Shown here piece after piece: positions 6,934-15,519 of a stretch of DNA of 22,474 bases. This DNA is from CAWBNS01 sp964445105 (GTDB lineage: Bacteria > Chlamydiota > Chlamydiia > Chlamydiales > JAJFMA01). The DNA lies in the NCBI GenBank assembly GCA_964445105.1, contig CAYUJS010000031.1:1-22474 (forward strand). The letters are read 5' to 3'. Made by a program: the position numbers and the translations under genes. Under the pieces are notes generated by a model. That model was not told the origin of the DNA and did no database searches. It saw nothing but the letters and a program-made list of their open reading frames with translations. Each line of letters starts with the position of its first letter. Position 1 is the first letter of the stretch.

Positions 6934-9900
6934 GGCCGCCTCAGCTACAGTTTGGCGATCATTGGTGGTTATTTTTCGAAGCAACGCGGGGTCTTTTTGA
7001 TGCAACCACTGCAAGGCTTCTAGTTTCCCGCAGTAGGCGGCGGAATGTGCGGGGCTCCAACCGTCCTGCCTTGCCTTGTAGATCAGAGTACTATCTTTTT
7101 GGTGCAACCATTCTATGTTGGGAGTGTAGCCCTCTTGGCTGGCCAGGTGCATACAGGTGTGCCCGTAATTGTCTGTTTTTTGGATTAGCGTTGGATCTTT
7201 TTCAAACAACCATTTCATGACCGGTAGATGGCCACTGAAGACTGCATGGTGCATACAGGTGTTCCCGTAATTGTCTGTTTTTTGGATTAGCGTTGGATCT
7301 TTTTCAAACAACCATTCTNNNNNNNNNNNNNNNNNNNNNNNNNNNNNNNNNNNNNNNNNNNNNNNNNNNNNNNNNNNNNNNNNNNNNNNNNNNNNNNNNN
7401 NNNNNNNNNNNNNNNNNNGCATCGTGCATACAGGTGCGCTCGTCAGTTTGTACTTTCAGGACTAACGTTGGATCTTTTTCAAACAACCATTTCATGACCG
7501 GTAGATGGCCGCCTTGGGCAGCATCTTGCATACAGGTGCGCCCATTAGTTTGTACTTTCAGGACTAGCGTTGGATCTTTTTCAAACAACCATTCCATGAC
7601 CGGTAGATGGCCGCTGTAGGCCGCATAGTGCATACAAGTTCGCTCGTCAGTTTGTACTTTCAGGACTAACGTTGGATCTTTTTCAAACAACCATTTCATG
7701 ACCGGTAGACGGCCGCCTTGGGCAGCATCGTGCATACAGGTGCGCTCGTCAGTTTGTACTTTCAGGACTAGCGTTGGATCTTTTTCAAACAACCATTTCA
7801 TGACCGGTAGACGGCCGCTGTAGGCTGCATCGTGCATACAGGTGCGCTCGTCAGTTTGTGCTTTCAGGACTAGCGTTGGATCTTTTTCAAACAACCATTT
7901 TATGACCGGTAGATGGCCGCTGTAGGCCGCATAGTGCATACAAGTTCGCTCGTTGGCCGCTACTTTTTGGATGAAGGTAGGCTCTTTGGCATAAAGCCAT
8001 TCCATGGCTGCTAAGTGCCCATTTTGCGCGGCATTGTGCATAGTAGTTCGACCGTCTTTTTTCGTTTTTTGAAACAGGGTTGCATCTTGTTGGTGCAGCC
8101 AATCCATCAGATGCACATGGCCATGTAGGGCGGCAACATGCAAGGCATTTGCGCCAGCGTTCGTTTCTCTTTGGAGTAGGGCAGGGTCTTGCTGGTGTAG
8201 CCATTGCAGCAGCTCTAAATCTCCACCGGCGGCCGCACAGTAGAATAGTGACCTGCCCTCGGAATCTTGCTCGGCAAGGGTGGCAGGCCCTTGCTGATTC
8301 ACCAGCCATTTCAGGGCGTGTGTGAGACCCTCTTTGGCCATCCAGAGTCGTGCTGGAAGCTGTTTGGGCCAGGCGGGATCAGAAATAGATATTTTGGGGT
8401 GGTCTTTTAGACAGTCTAGCAGCTTTGGCATGTTTTTGGTGTAGCCGGGGCATTCGTTCAGGCAGCGCAGGGTAAGCACCAAAGACGATTTATCAGATGC
8501 TTCTGCCAAATCTTGTAATTTATCACACAGGTTTGCGAACAAAAATTGTGTGGCTTGCTTATCGTCTGAAAGATCCGCTCGATGCGTTTGGCCTGCTAGG
8601 AAGATCATGACTAAGGCAAAGCTTGCCTTGGAGCCATGGCTTTGAATGAGGGTTTTTTGCTTATCAGCAGGTTGTCGGCTGATGTATCTGGCGATCAAAT
8701 ATTCCTGAAAGGTCAGGTGAAGAAATTGGTAGTGGATATTCAGCCCGCTTCCGGCGATTTTTAACAGGCCAGAATCGATGAGCTCTTGTTCCGCCATTTC
8801 GCTGCGTTCCAGGTAAGGTAAAATTTTGGCCTGAGGGATCATGAGATGCCCTTGAGAGAGCCCAGCCAAGCCAACCTCCCCTAGAAGATCGTACAACTTG
8901 TTTTTTTTGGCGGGCTGTACCCTGCGCGGGTCTTTACCTTGCCTACGGCATTGCCAACGAAAGAGCTGATCGTTCACGGTAAAGTACAGTTCTGTTTTGG
9001 TGGCGCCAAATCCAGCTTGATCTGCTCCTTGTTCCCACAGGTTGCAGAGCATTTGCAGGTGCAGCGGAACGCGGCCGATTTGATAAAGAGGGCGATGGGC
9101 TTTTAGCGTATGCAGAAAGGTCTGCTGATTTTGCTTACTTTTTATGGATTCCCCTTTGCGATTAAAAAATTTCTGGCAGTAGTCCTCGATATGCTCTTCG
9201 GCAAAGCCTAGATTTTTTACGCAAAGGTGCATAGAGTCTAATAAATGTTCTGTTACGCCAGGGCGTGAAGTGAGCAGGATATGTAGTTCCGGATCGGCTA
9301 GAAGGGGGTCGATGAGCTGCGTTAAGGTCTCGTTAGCTTCGTCATAGCCGTCAAAAAGAATGAGTATCTCGTGTTTGCGCTTTTGCAGCTGCGTTAGGAA
9401 AGAATCAGCCAAGTAGGGGCGGTTCAGCACCAGTTCGGCTAAAGTTCGAGCCAAGAAAAGGTCGGCGTCTTGGATACTCTCAAGCGTACCTCCAGCTTCG
9501 ACGGCTTGGTTGAGGAGCCGCAAGGGGATCCAATAGACAGCGGGAAAGCGCCCTTTAAAGAGCAAACCAGCAGCTGCGTCGTGTGCAATTTTTTGGCAAA
9601 TCGTGCTCTTTCCCACGCCAGCGTCCCCTAAGAGGAGTACATGGCTTACCAATTCTGCGCCTCGCGCATCGAATAACTGGGAAAGCGAGATGCGTTCAGC
9701 CACTGTTTCTTCAGCAAGAAGGCCGGCACTGAAGGCACTATCCGGGACAAGAGCAAGTTCGGTGAATAGTTCGCGCACAGGGAAAGTCTCTTCGGACATA
9801 GGGAGGGAGCATTCTCCCCATCGATCGATGTAGTGCAAGCGAAGAACCTGTTCTGGATCGCAGATTTCGAATTCGTGCAGCTCCGCCGCATAAATCTTTT

Positions 9901-10999
9901 CTTGTAGACTGAGCCATTCCTCAAGCGAGGTTTTTAATTGGTCAGCCACAGCTTTAGGCAATGTCGACGTGGGAGAAAGGTGAAATTTTCCATGGCGATG
10001 GATCAGGAAATTGCTTACACCGTCGTTGTTTTTGTAGCGTAGGCAGTTCATAAGGGTACTTACAAAAAGCTCTTTTTGGGTTTTCAGTAGCTCTGCCCAG
10101 TGAATCGTCATTCTGGTGTCGTTTTTAGCTGTTTGAATATCGCGGAGGTCGCTAAGCCAGCGCTTTGAAGGGCCCAACTCTTCTTTTGTATTCAACACAA
10201 AATTGTGCTCTTGAGCTTTATCCTCTTCCTTAAAAGAAAAAGCGCGTCCGGGGTCAATTTTGACCACTTGCGCAGCTATGATTTGGCCTTGGTCATCTTT
10301 GAGCCACACAAAACCTGCGTTACTTGCTTTGCCTCCCAGGCCGTCTATATCTCCAGTGGCTCTCATCACTGCCAGAAGCTCGATTAGACCTTTCAAGGGC
10401 ACCAAAGAGCCATCTGGCGTGAGTAGCGTTTCAGGGACCGTGTGATAGCGATGTACATACTCCAAGAAGGCGATAGGCTCCCTAGACTTGCTGAGCGTAT
10501 TAGCGCGACTAAAATCTTGATACCCTTCAAACGCCGGATAGCGGGACAAAATTCTTAAACACCTATCTACCCCAAAGCTTGCCAGCGCCTGCATCATAGG
10601 GTTATCCAAATTATATGCGTCCATGACCGGTTGTAAAGATAGAAACGAGGGGGGTATGCCAAACAGGCCCTTGCCTAGCTCTTGATAAATATCATATGCA
10701 ATTTTTTCCAAGATGGCGGCTAAACTTAGATCTTTGCATGTCTTAGAGCGCATGCTGGCGGGGTCGTCTTCTAGAAGATCTGTTCCAAAGTTGACCTTGC
10801 CCAGATAGTATTGCGCGCTTGATTGGTAAAGCGTGCCCATGGCAGTGCCGGCGATTTTCTTAGCTTTGGCTTGTAAAGGCCCTTGAAAGTAGATGTCTAG
10901 TAGACTGGTAGAATTTTCTAGTAAACCTTTCACCGTAATCGGCTGGCAGTTGAGGCAGATGGGGCCATGTTCGTTTTGCTGGGGGAGCGTTGGATCCAT
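6880..10999 (-). CDS. giant protein: kinase-like domain, NACHT NTPase, ankyrin repeats (interrupted by assembly gap)
   Basis: One gene read across a 100-N gap; about 1190 residues precede it and about 145 follow it, and the apparent frame change is an artefact of the placeholder. Residues ~40-255 resemble a PI-kinase-like core: Glu106 in IYQELGKGLFGIPPSF, then GDIDGLGGKASNAGF with Asp217, Lys224 and Asn227, and VVKIDPGRAFSF with Asp249. A NACHT module follows: Walker A LLLGDAGVGKST (455-466), Walker B ILILFDGYDE (545-554), sensor LLTSRPG (575-581) and a helical region including QFLHLTFQEYLIARYI. From about 900 on there are at least 13 visible ankyrin units of 34 residues, many with TCMHDAA in place of TPLHxAA. 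ATG 10999 has a weak AAGG ribosome site. STAND proteins of this kind couple ligand sensing by the repeats to NTP-driven oligomerisation. It diverges from the patatin genes. The product could be a host-directed effector or an NLR-like sensor; the substrate of the kinase-like part is unknown. Confidence 0.85.
6990..8310 (-). repeat. tandem 102-bp ankyrin-coding repeat array
   Basis: The Trp codon of the WL motif (CCA on the plus strand) recurs with its context at 7005, 7107, 7209, 7311, then after the gap at 7486, 7588, 7690, 7792, 7894, 7996, 8098 and 8200. The spacing is exactly 102 bases on each side of the gap, and a final degenerate unit lies 105 bases on. Units between 7419 and about 7930 are nearly identical in DNA, differing by a few bases such as TAGGC versus TGGGC segments. 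The outer units are diverged. This is the pattern of recent expansion in the middle of an older array. Confidence 0.95.
7319..7418. other. assembly gap, exactly 100 N
   Basis: A run of exactly 100 undetermined bases inside the most homogeneous part of the ankyrin array. It is a placeholder, not a measured length: it breaks both the 102-base register and the reading frame. A repeat collapse is the likely cause. Confidence 0.98.
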
Positions 11000-11050
11000 A
11001 TTCGCAACCTTTTTTAAAAAATAAAAACGCTACTGTTTTATTTTTTAGAG

Positions 11051-11056
11051 ATTATA
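11051..11056 (-). promoter_or_regulatory. -10 box for the NACHT-ankyrin gene
   Basis: A perfect TATAAT on the minus strand, about 50 bases before ATG 10999, gives a leader of roughly 45 bases. The -35 side is poor: TTGGCT occurs about 20 bases upstream and overlaps the inverted repeat at 11074-11101, which suggests a regulated rather than constitutive promoter. Confidence 0.5.
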
Positions 11057-11060
11057 GTGT

Positions 11061-11101
11061 CCAAACATTTCTAGACAGCCAAAGTTTGGTCTCTGGCTGT
11101 C
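11061..11101. promoter_or_regulatory. nested inverted repeats in the divergent promoter region
   Basis: GACAGCCA (11074-11081) and TGGCTGTC (11094-11101) form a perfect 8-bp inverted repeat around a 12-base spacer. Overlapping it, CCAAAC (11061-11066) and GTTTGG (11084-11089) form another. Both lie where the -35 region of the minus-strand gene should be, so an operator for a dimeric regulator is plausible. A transcript hairpin is the alternative. Confidence 0.35.
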
Positions 11102-11201
11102 CTGCGCGGCTATCTTGCGCATTCTGTAAAAGAGTAGAACTAAGCGCCCAACAGCTTTCTGCGTCTCGCTTATCGGATCCTGAATTGTAAAAATCCTCAT
11201 G

Positions 11202-11230
11202 TTGACAAAATAAAGCTATTTTTTTAGATT
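11202..11230 (+). promoter_or_regulatory. housekeeping-type promoter for the first patatin gene
   Basis: A perfect TTGACA at 11202-11207, a 17-base spacer and TAGATT (4 of 6 matches to the -10 consensus) at 11225-11230. The expected start of transcription near 11237 leaves a leader of about 40 bases before ATG 11276. Confidence 0.6.
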
Positions 11231-11275
11231 GAGGCCAAGATTTTTTTGTCTAAACACTAAAAAGCGGTTTACGTC

Positions 11276-14200
11276 ATGCATTCATCGTCTTCATCTTCTT
11301 CAAGCTCCTCAAGCAGTACTGTCATGGACCCCAGACAGTCGGTCCTGGATTCGTTTTTACCGAATCCAAAATCAGATTTGCAGCTTTTATTCGATCAGGC
11401 GGTGGACCAGAATTTGCCAGCTGACGCCAGGTCGAACCATTTTCAAGGGTTGCTGGAGCGCTGCACGGCGGGCAGTCCAGACTTAGAAGAGCTGTCGCGT
11501 TTAAGAACAGTCACAGGGGATACGTTTGCTGGTTATGCCGTTCGACAGTGGCGTAACGATTGGGTAGAACGTTTGAAAGCCTACAAAAATTTATGCTTAG
11601 AGGTTGATTCAAGAGGCAACAACCTTCTTCATACAGCCGCTGAAAGCGGGTCAGTAGACAGCTTCTTTTCTTTACTAGAAGTGCTTGGCTTGCGAGCCAG
11701 GAATGCCGAAGGCCAGACCCCCATTCATACGGCAATCGCCTGCGGGCAGATCGATATCCTTCGGGGTTTGCTACAAAGAGGTTTGATTAAAGAAGATACC
11801 GCCACGATTGATGTGGGGCCTTTTTCGCTAAATCTTCCCGCTTATGCTTTGGTCGTAGAACAGCTGGAGGTCTACGACCTGTTTATGGAATCTAACCTGG
11901 TGCGCAAAGACCAGTGGACTGCCCGCCTGGGGAATTTGCTGCATGTTGTCGCCCACTACGGCTGCGCGAGAAGCTACGAGCGCATCTGTCGGCAAGACGA
12001 ATTTCGAGATTGGGGCGACCAACTGAATGAAGCTGGACAGACGCCGCTGCATGTAGCAGCCAGTCAAGGCCAAGATGAATTTCTCACGCATCTTTACGAG
12101 CGTTTCCCTCGTTCTTTGGAAAAAGCGGATATAAGAGGGCGCAGGCCCATCCATGCAGCAGCTTTAGCATTTAAACCCGCCTGCGTAGAGCTAATCGTTG
12201 CCTTAGGTTGTAAACCTGAATATTTTGATACGGCTCTTGAAGCGCTACAAAAAGACGTGAGTGTTGACGCACTTACTATGGTTAATTTTATGAGAAACCT
12301 CCAGCCGACCTTGGACGACCCTCAGCGTAGGCAGAACTACCATCAGCGGCCCATAGAATACCTAGCTTTGGCAGGAGGAGGCGCCAAAGGGCCAGGCGAG
12401 ATCGGCGTTCTTGGAGAAACCGAACGCAGACTCGGGCGCAAGCTTAACGTGTCCGGCACTTCCATTGGAGCCATCATAGGCGGCCTTTATGCCGTCGGGT
12501 ATACACCCGATGAGTTAAAAGATAACTTTATCGCAAAAGATTTTCTGGAATTAATCGACGGTGTCCAAGAGCTGAAGAACTTAAAGTTGTCCGAGCTTTC
12601 TTCTTCTCATGTTCTCTTCGAAAGCGCAAAGAAGCTGATTGCTATTTCTGGCGAGTTGAGGGAATTTGTAGCTCATCCCGTCACCTATGGAATCGCAAAA
12701 GCTAAGGCCGTAATAGATCGGTTGGTGCGCACCACAGGAATTTTCACGGGGCGAGCCCTGCACGAGTGGGTGGAGAAGTTGATTTACGAAAAGACGGGTG
12801 TGCATAATCTGACCTTTGGCGAGCTAGCCGAACGGATTAAAAAGCCGGGTTCGAAAACGTGCCATCTTTTTCTTAGTATTACGTGTCTTGAGGATGGCTC
12901 TCAAAAGCTGTTGCATCCGAATACAGTCGACCCTGAGTGGAAGGATTATATCGTCTCTCACATGATTCGTGCCTCGGCCGGTTACCCAGGAGTGTTTGCT
13001 CCTTGGCGGATTTGGATCAAAGCACAAGATGGAACTCCTTGCTGCGTTGGTGAGTCTCAGCTTGTCGACGGCGGGATGTTGAGCAATGGGGGTACGTTGC
13101 CTTTAGACGAAGTGCGGTTTAGTAAATCCAAGTATCTGGACGACTTGGAAGGAAGGCGCCCTGAATTTAATCGCGGGGTTATCGCTGTAACTTTTAGCTC
13201 TCCGCCTGCCAAACGGAAGCCTCCCAAGACGACCTTCACCATATTCGACCTCGCCAAGGGGTTGCTCTCTACCTACATGGAAGCAGAGACCATTCTAAAT
13301 GCAAATCCTTACCACCAGACTCGGGCTCTCAAAGTGCCCGTAAAAGTTGGGACTATCAGCTTCCCTAATAAAGCGCAGAAGATTGAAATGATGGAGGATG
13401 GCCGAAAGGCAGCTAGCGCGTTTTTTGACAAACGAACGCAACAGCTTATCTCTGTGCAAAATTCCGTATCTATTCTCTCGCCCGTTTATCGCAAGCTTCT
13501 AGAAGCCAAGTATTCGGTTGCTCTTACGCTTCCTCAATTTTCCGGCCGAGGCAGCCAGTTGAGGCAATTAGCACAGATCCTGGTAGAGGCGCCTGCTGAC
13601 TGGAAGCCTGGACAAAAAAGCAAGGAACTACTGCTGTATGGCTCAGAGGCCATGGGTAAAAGTTCACTGGCGATCGCCTTTGCGAATAATCACCTAAGCG
13701 ATTTTAAACTTATCTGGGCGATCAACTGCCACGACCCAGAGCTGCGCGCCGATTCGTATAATAGATTGGCGCAGGCGGTTGGGATTCGCCTGGAGGGGGG
13801 CGATCTCGCTGTAGTGCACAAAGTTCATCACTATCTAGAAGGTCTCGATCATCCATGGCTATTGATTTTTGACGATGTGAAGGAATTACCGGAGCGACCG
13901 CAAAAAGGCGGATCAATCTTGCTCATCTCGAGGGATAAATTGGAGGATCCTCGTTTGGCTGCTACCGTCCGTTTGGGTAGTTTTGAGCTGAGCGACGTAG
14001 AGGAACTTATTGAAAAACGAATGGGGATCAAAGACCGATCTCTTGCACAGGAACTTTGCAGGAAGTTTCACAGCGATCCCGAGCTTATCGACCAGGCCGT
14101 AAGGCGCATCGCAGAGTTCTCAGGTACACCCGAAGATTATTTGCGCACGTTGCAGCCCCTTCCATCGGAAAGTTCGGTAGAGTATTTGGACATGGTGGAA

Positions 14201-15385
14201 GAGCCTTTTGAGCTGGAAGCGGGCTTATTAGAGCTGAGAGATCGGTCCCCTGCGGCTTACGAATCGTTGGAGTTGTTGGCGTATCTTGCAGAAGCCCCAC
14301 AGAGCTTTTTGGAGGACTACGTTGTTCAGCACGCTCCCCTATCGTTTGCGGATGTGCGTAAGTCTCTTCTCGACGCGGATAGAATCCGCCCCCATAAGGA
14401 GGGAAGTCCTGTGGCGATTAGATCTGGGATCGCCAAGAAGATAGAAGAAGCACATCAAAAAAAGGGCCTTGGTGCAGCAAAATTCAATGCTGCCTTTGAA
14501 GCTCTTGAAGCATGGGCGACACAGGATCGCTTGAAGAGGGGAGAGGCCTGTGCCCACAGTCGCACCCATGCGATGCAAAAGACGGCTCCTTTATGGAATC
14601 AGTCGCCTGCCGCCCTTAGATCTTCGATCTGTCGCATTGCAGGAAACTGGTATTTGGCTGAAAACGTTCCGTTGACTGCGATTGAGCTGCTCGACCAGGC
14701 GTTAGTCCTTTCTCCAGATGAAGCGGTCAAAAAAGAGATTATATTTGAGCTGCAGCTAGCTAAGATTCATGAGAAAAATGAGCGCTTGCCTGCTTTGATT
14801 AGCTTCGCTATCTACCTACCGCACATTCCTTTGGCATTTTTGCCTTTTTGGTTGGAAGTGCCTGCTGGGCAGGCTTACCGGATTTTTAAACAACTAGCGT
14901 TTGATTCGTTGGTTCGTAACAGTAAAAAATTCCTTGAGCTCAAGACCGAGCCGCGGCAGGCGCTTCTACGAATTTCCGAAGGTCTGCAACAAGGCAAGTT
15001 CAATGAGGCTTTGGCGGCTTTTACACGCTGGATCAGCCTTGACACGTTTGATCTACAGGCTAGTGGAGAGGGTTGCGTGGCCTGCATAAACCACCTGAGC
15101 CGAGATGATGATGAGTTGATGCTCTTATGGAGGCGCACTCCAGCTGAGTTCCGGGTTGAAATGTATGTGCGCTCTGCGCAGTACTTAAGTAGGTACGGCG
15201 AAAGCCCCGAAAAGGCGATGACCGCCTACGACGACGCTTTAGAGATCTGTACCGATGCTCGTAGGAGGGGGGAAATCTCCTCTGAGAAAGCAGCATTGGC
15301 GCAAAAGTTAGCAGATTTGGCAAGGGCGGCCGCTCCGCCTCCTGTGCGTGTGGGCTTTTTGGAGCGGATATTTGGCAAGAAGTAG
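11276..15385 (+). CDS. ankyrin-patatin-NB-ARC-TPR protein, paralogue A (catalytic residues intact)
   Basis: 1369 residues. The N terminus is MH followed by twelve Ser, as expected for a disordered secretion signal. Ankyrin-like repeats cover ~110-315 (GNNLLHTAAESG, GQTPIHTAIACG, GQTPLHVAASQG, GRRPIHAAALAF). A patatin-type phospholipase domain covers ~360-735, with oxyanion loop GGGAKG (367-372), nucleophile Ser396 in GTSIG and Asp598 in VDGGMLSNGG, so the Ser-Asp dyad is complete. GGGAKG is also the form in secreted effector patatins such as ExoU and VipD. An NB-ARC-like NTPase follows: Walker A GSEAMGKSS (789-797), Walker B WLLIFDDV (861-868) and ILLISRD (881-887), then a winged-helix-like part and TPR-like helices to ~1350. 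The C terminus is basic (GFLERIFGKK). No clear ribosome site precedes ATG 11276; the conserved Ser tract of both paralogues supports this start. The predicted role is a nucleotide-gated lipid hydrolase. The target membrane, host or own, is unknown. Confidence 0.9.
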   Translation: MHSSSSSSSSSSSSTVMDPRQSVLDSFLPNPKSDLQLLFDQAVDQNLPADARSNHFQGLLERCTAGSPDLEELSRLRTVTGDTFAGYAVRQWRNDWVERLKAYKNLCLEVDSRGNNLLHTAAESGSVDSFFSLLEVLGLRARNAEGQTPIHTAIACGQIDILRGLLQRGLIKEDTATIDVGPFSLNLPAYALVVEQLEVYDLFMESNLVRKDQWTARLGNLLHVVAHYGCARSYERICRQDEFRDWGDQLNEAGQTPLHVAASQGQDEFLTHLYERFPRSLEKADIRGRRPIHAAALAFKPACVELIVALGCKPEYFDTALEALQKDVSVDALTMVNFMRNLQPTLDDPQRRQNYHQRPIEYLALAGGGAKGPGEIGVLGETERRLGRKLNVSGTSIGAIIGGLYAVGYTPDELKDNFIAKDFLELIDGVQELKNLKLSELSSSHVLFESAKKLIAISGELREFVAHPVTYGIAKAKAVIDRLVRTTGIFTGRALHEWVEKLIYEKTGVHNLTFGELAERIKKPGSKTCHLFLSITCLEDGSQKLLHPNTVDPEWKDYIVSHMIRASAGYPGVFAPWRIWIKAQDGTPCCVGESQLVDGGMLSNGGTLPLDEVRFSKSKYLDDLEGRRPEFNRGVIAVTFSSPPAKRKPPKTTFTIFDLAKGLLSTYMEAETILNANPYHQTRALKVPVKVGTISFPNKAQKIEMMEDGRKAASAFFDKRTQQLISVQNSVSILSPVYRKLLEAKYSVALTLPQFSGRGSQLRQLAQILVEAPADWKPGQKSKELLLYGSEAMGKSSLAIAFANNHLSDFKLIWAINCHDPELRADSYNRLAQAVGIRLEGGDLAVVHKVHHYLEGLDHPWLLIFDDVKELPERPQKGGSILLISRDKLEDPRLAATVRLGSFELSDVEELIEKRMGIKDRSLAQELCRKFHSDPELIDQAVRRIAEFSGTPEDYLRTLQPLPSESSVEYLDMVEEPFELEAGLLELRDRSPAAYESLELLAYLAEAPQSFLEDYVVQHAPLSFADVRKSLLDADRIRPHKEGSPVAIRSGIAKKIEEAHQKKGLGAAKFNAAFEALEAWATQDRLKRGEACAHSRTHAMQKTAPLWNQSPAALRSSICRIAGNWYLAENVPLTAIELLDQALVLSPDEAVKKEIIFELQLAKIHEKNERLPALISFAIYLPHIPLAFLPFWLEVPAGQAYRIFKQLAFDSLVRNSKKFLELKTEPRQALLRISEGLQQGKFNEALAAFTRWISLDTFDLQASGEGCVACINHLSRDDDELMLLWRRTPAEFRVEMYVRSAQYLSRYGESPEKAMTAYDDALEICTDARRRGEISSEKAALAQKLADLARAAAPPPVRVGFLERIFGKK

Positions 15386-15414
15386 TAAGGACGCGTGGCT
15401 ATAAGATGGTTTTT

Positions 15415-15450
15415 TGGCGTTTTCTGAGCATGCTCAGGAGACGCCATTTT
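15415..15450 (+). terminator. rho-independent terminator after paralogue A
   Basis: TGGCGTTTTCTGAGCA (15415-15430) pairs along its whole 16-base length with TGCTCAGGAGACGCCA (15431-15446), with two G-U pairs, and is followed by TTTT. It lies 29 bases after the stop of the upstream gene, which separates that gene from the next transcription unit. Confidence 0.75.
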
Positions 15451-15519
15451 CACTAATAAGAATGCGTTTTAAATACGATCAAAATTTTTTATTAAACTAT
15501 TACAAAACGGTTTGTCCTT

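Noticed and set aside
7304..7422. Apparent frameshift or pseudogene in the ankyrin gene
   Set aside because: The frame change coincides exactly with the 100-N placeholder and vanishes if the gap is a multiple of three, as the repeat register requires.
8080..8325. Forward-strand ORFs opposite the ankyrin array
   Set aside because: They follow the repeat period of the opposite strand and lack ribosome sites; they are shadows of the ankyrin gene.
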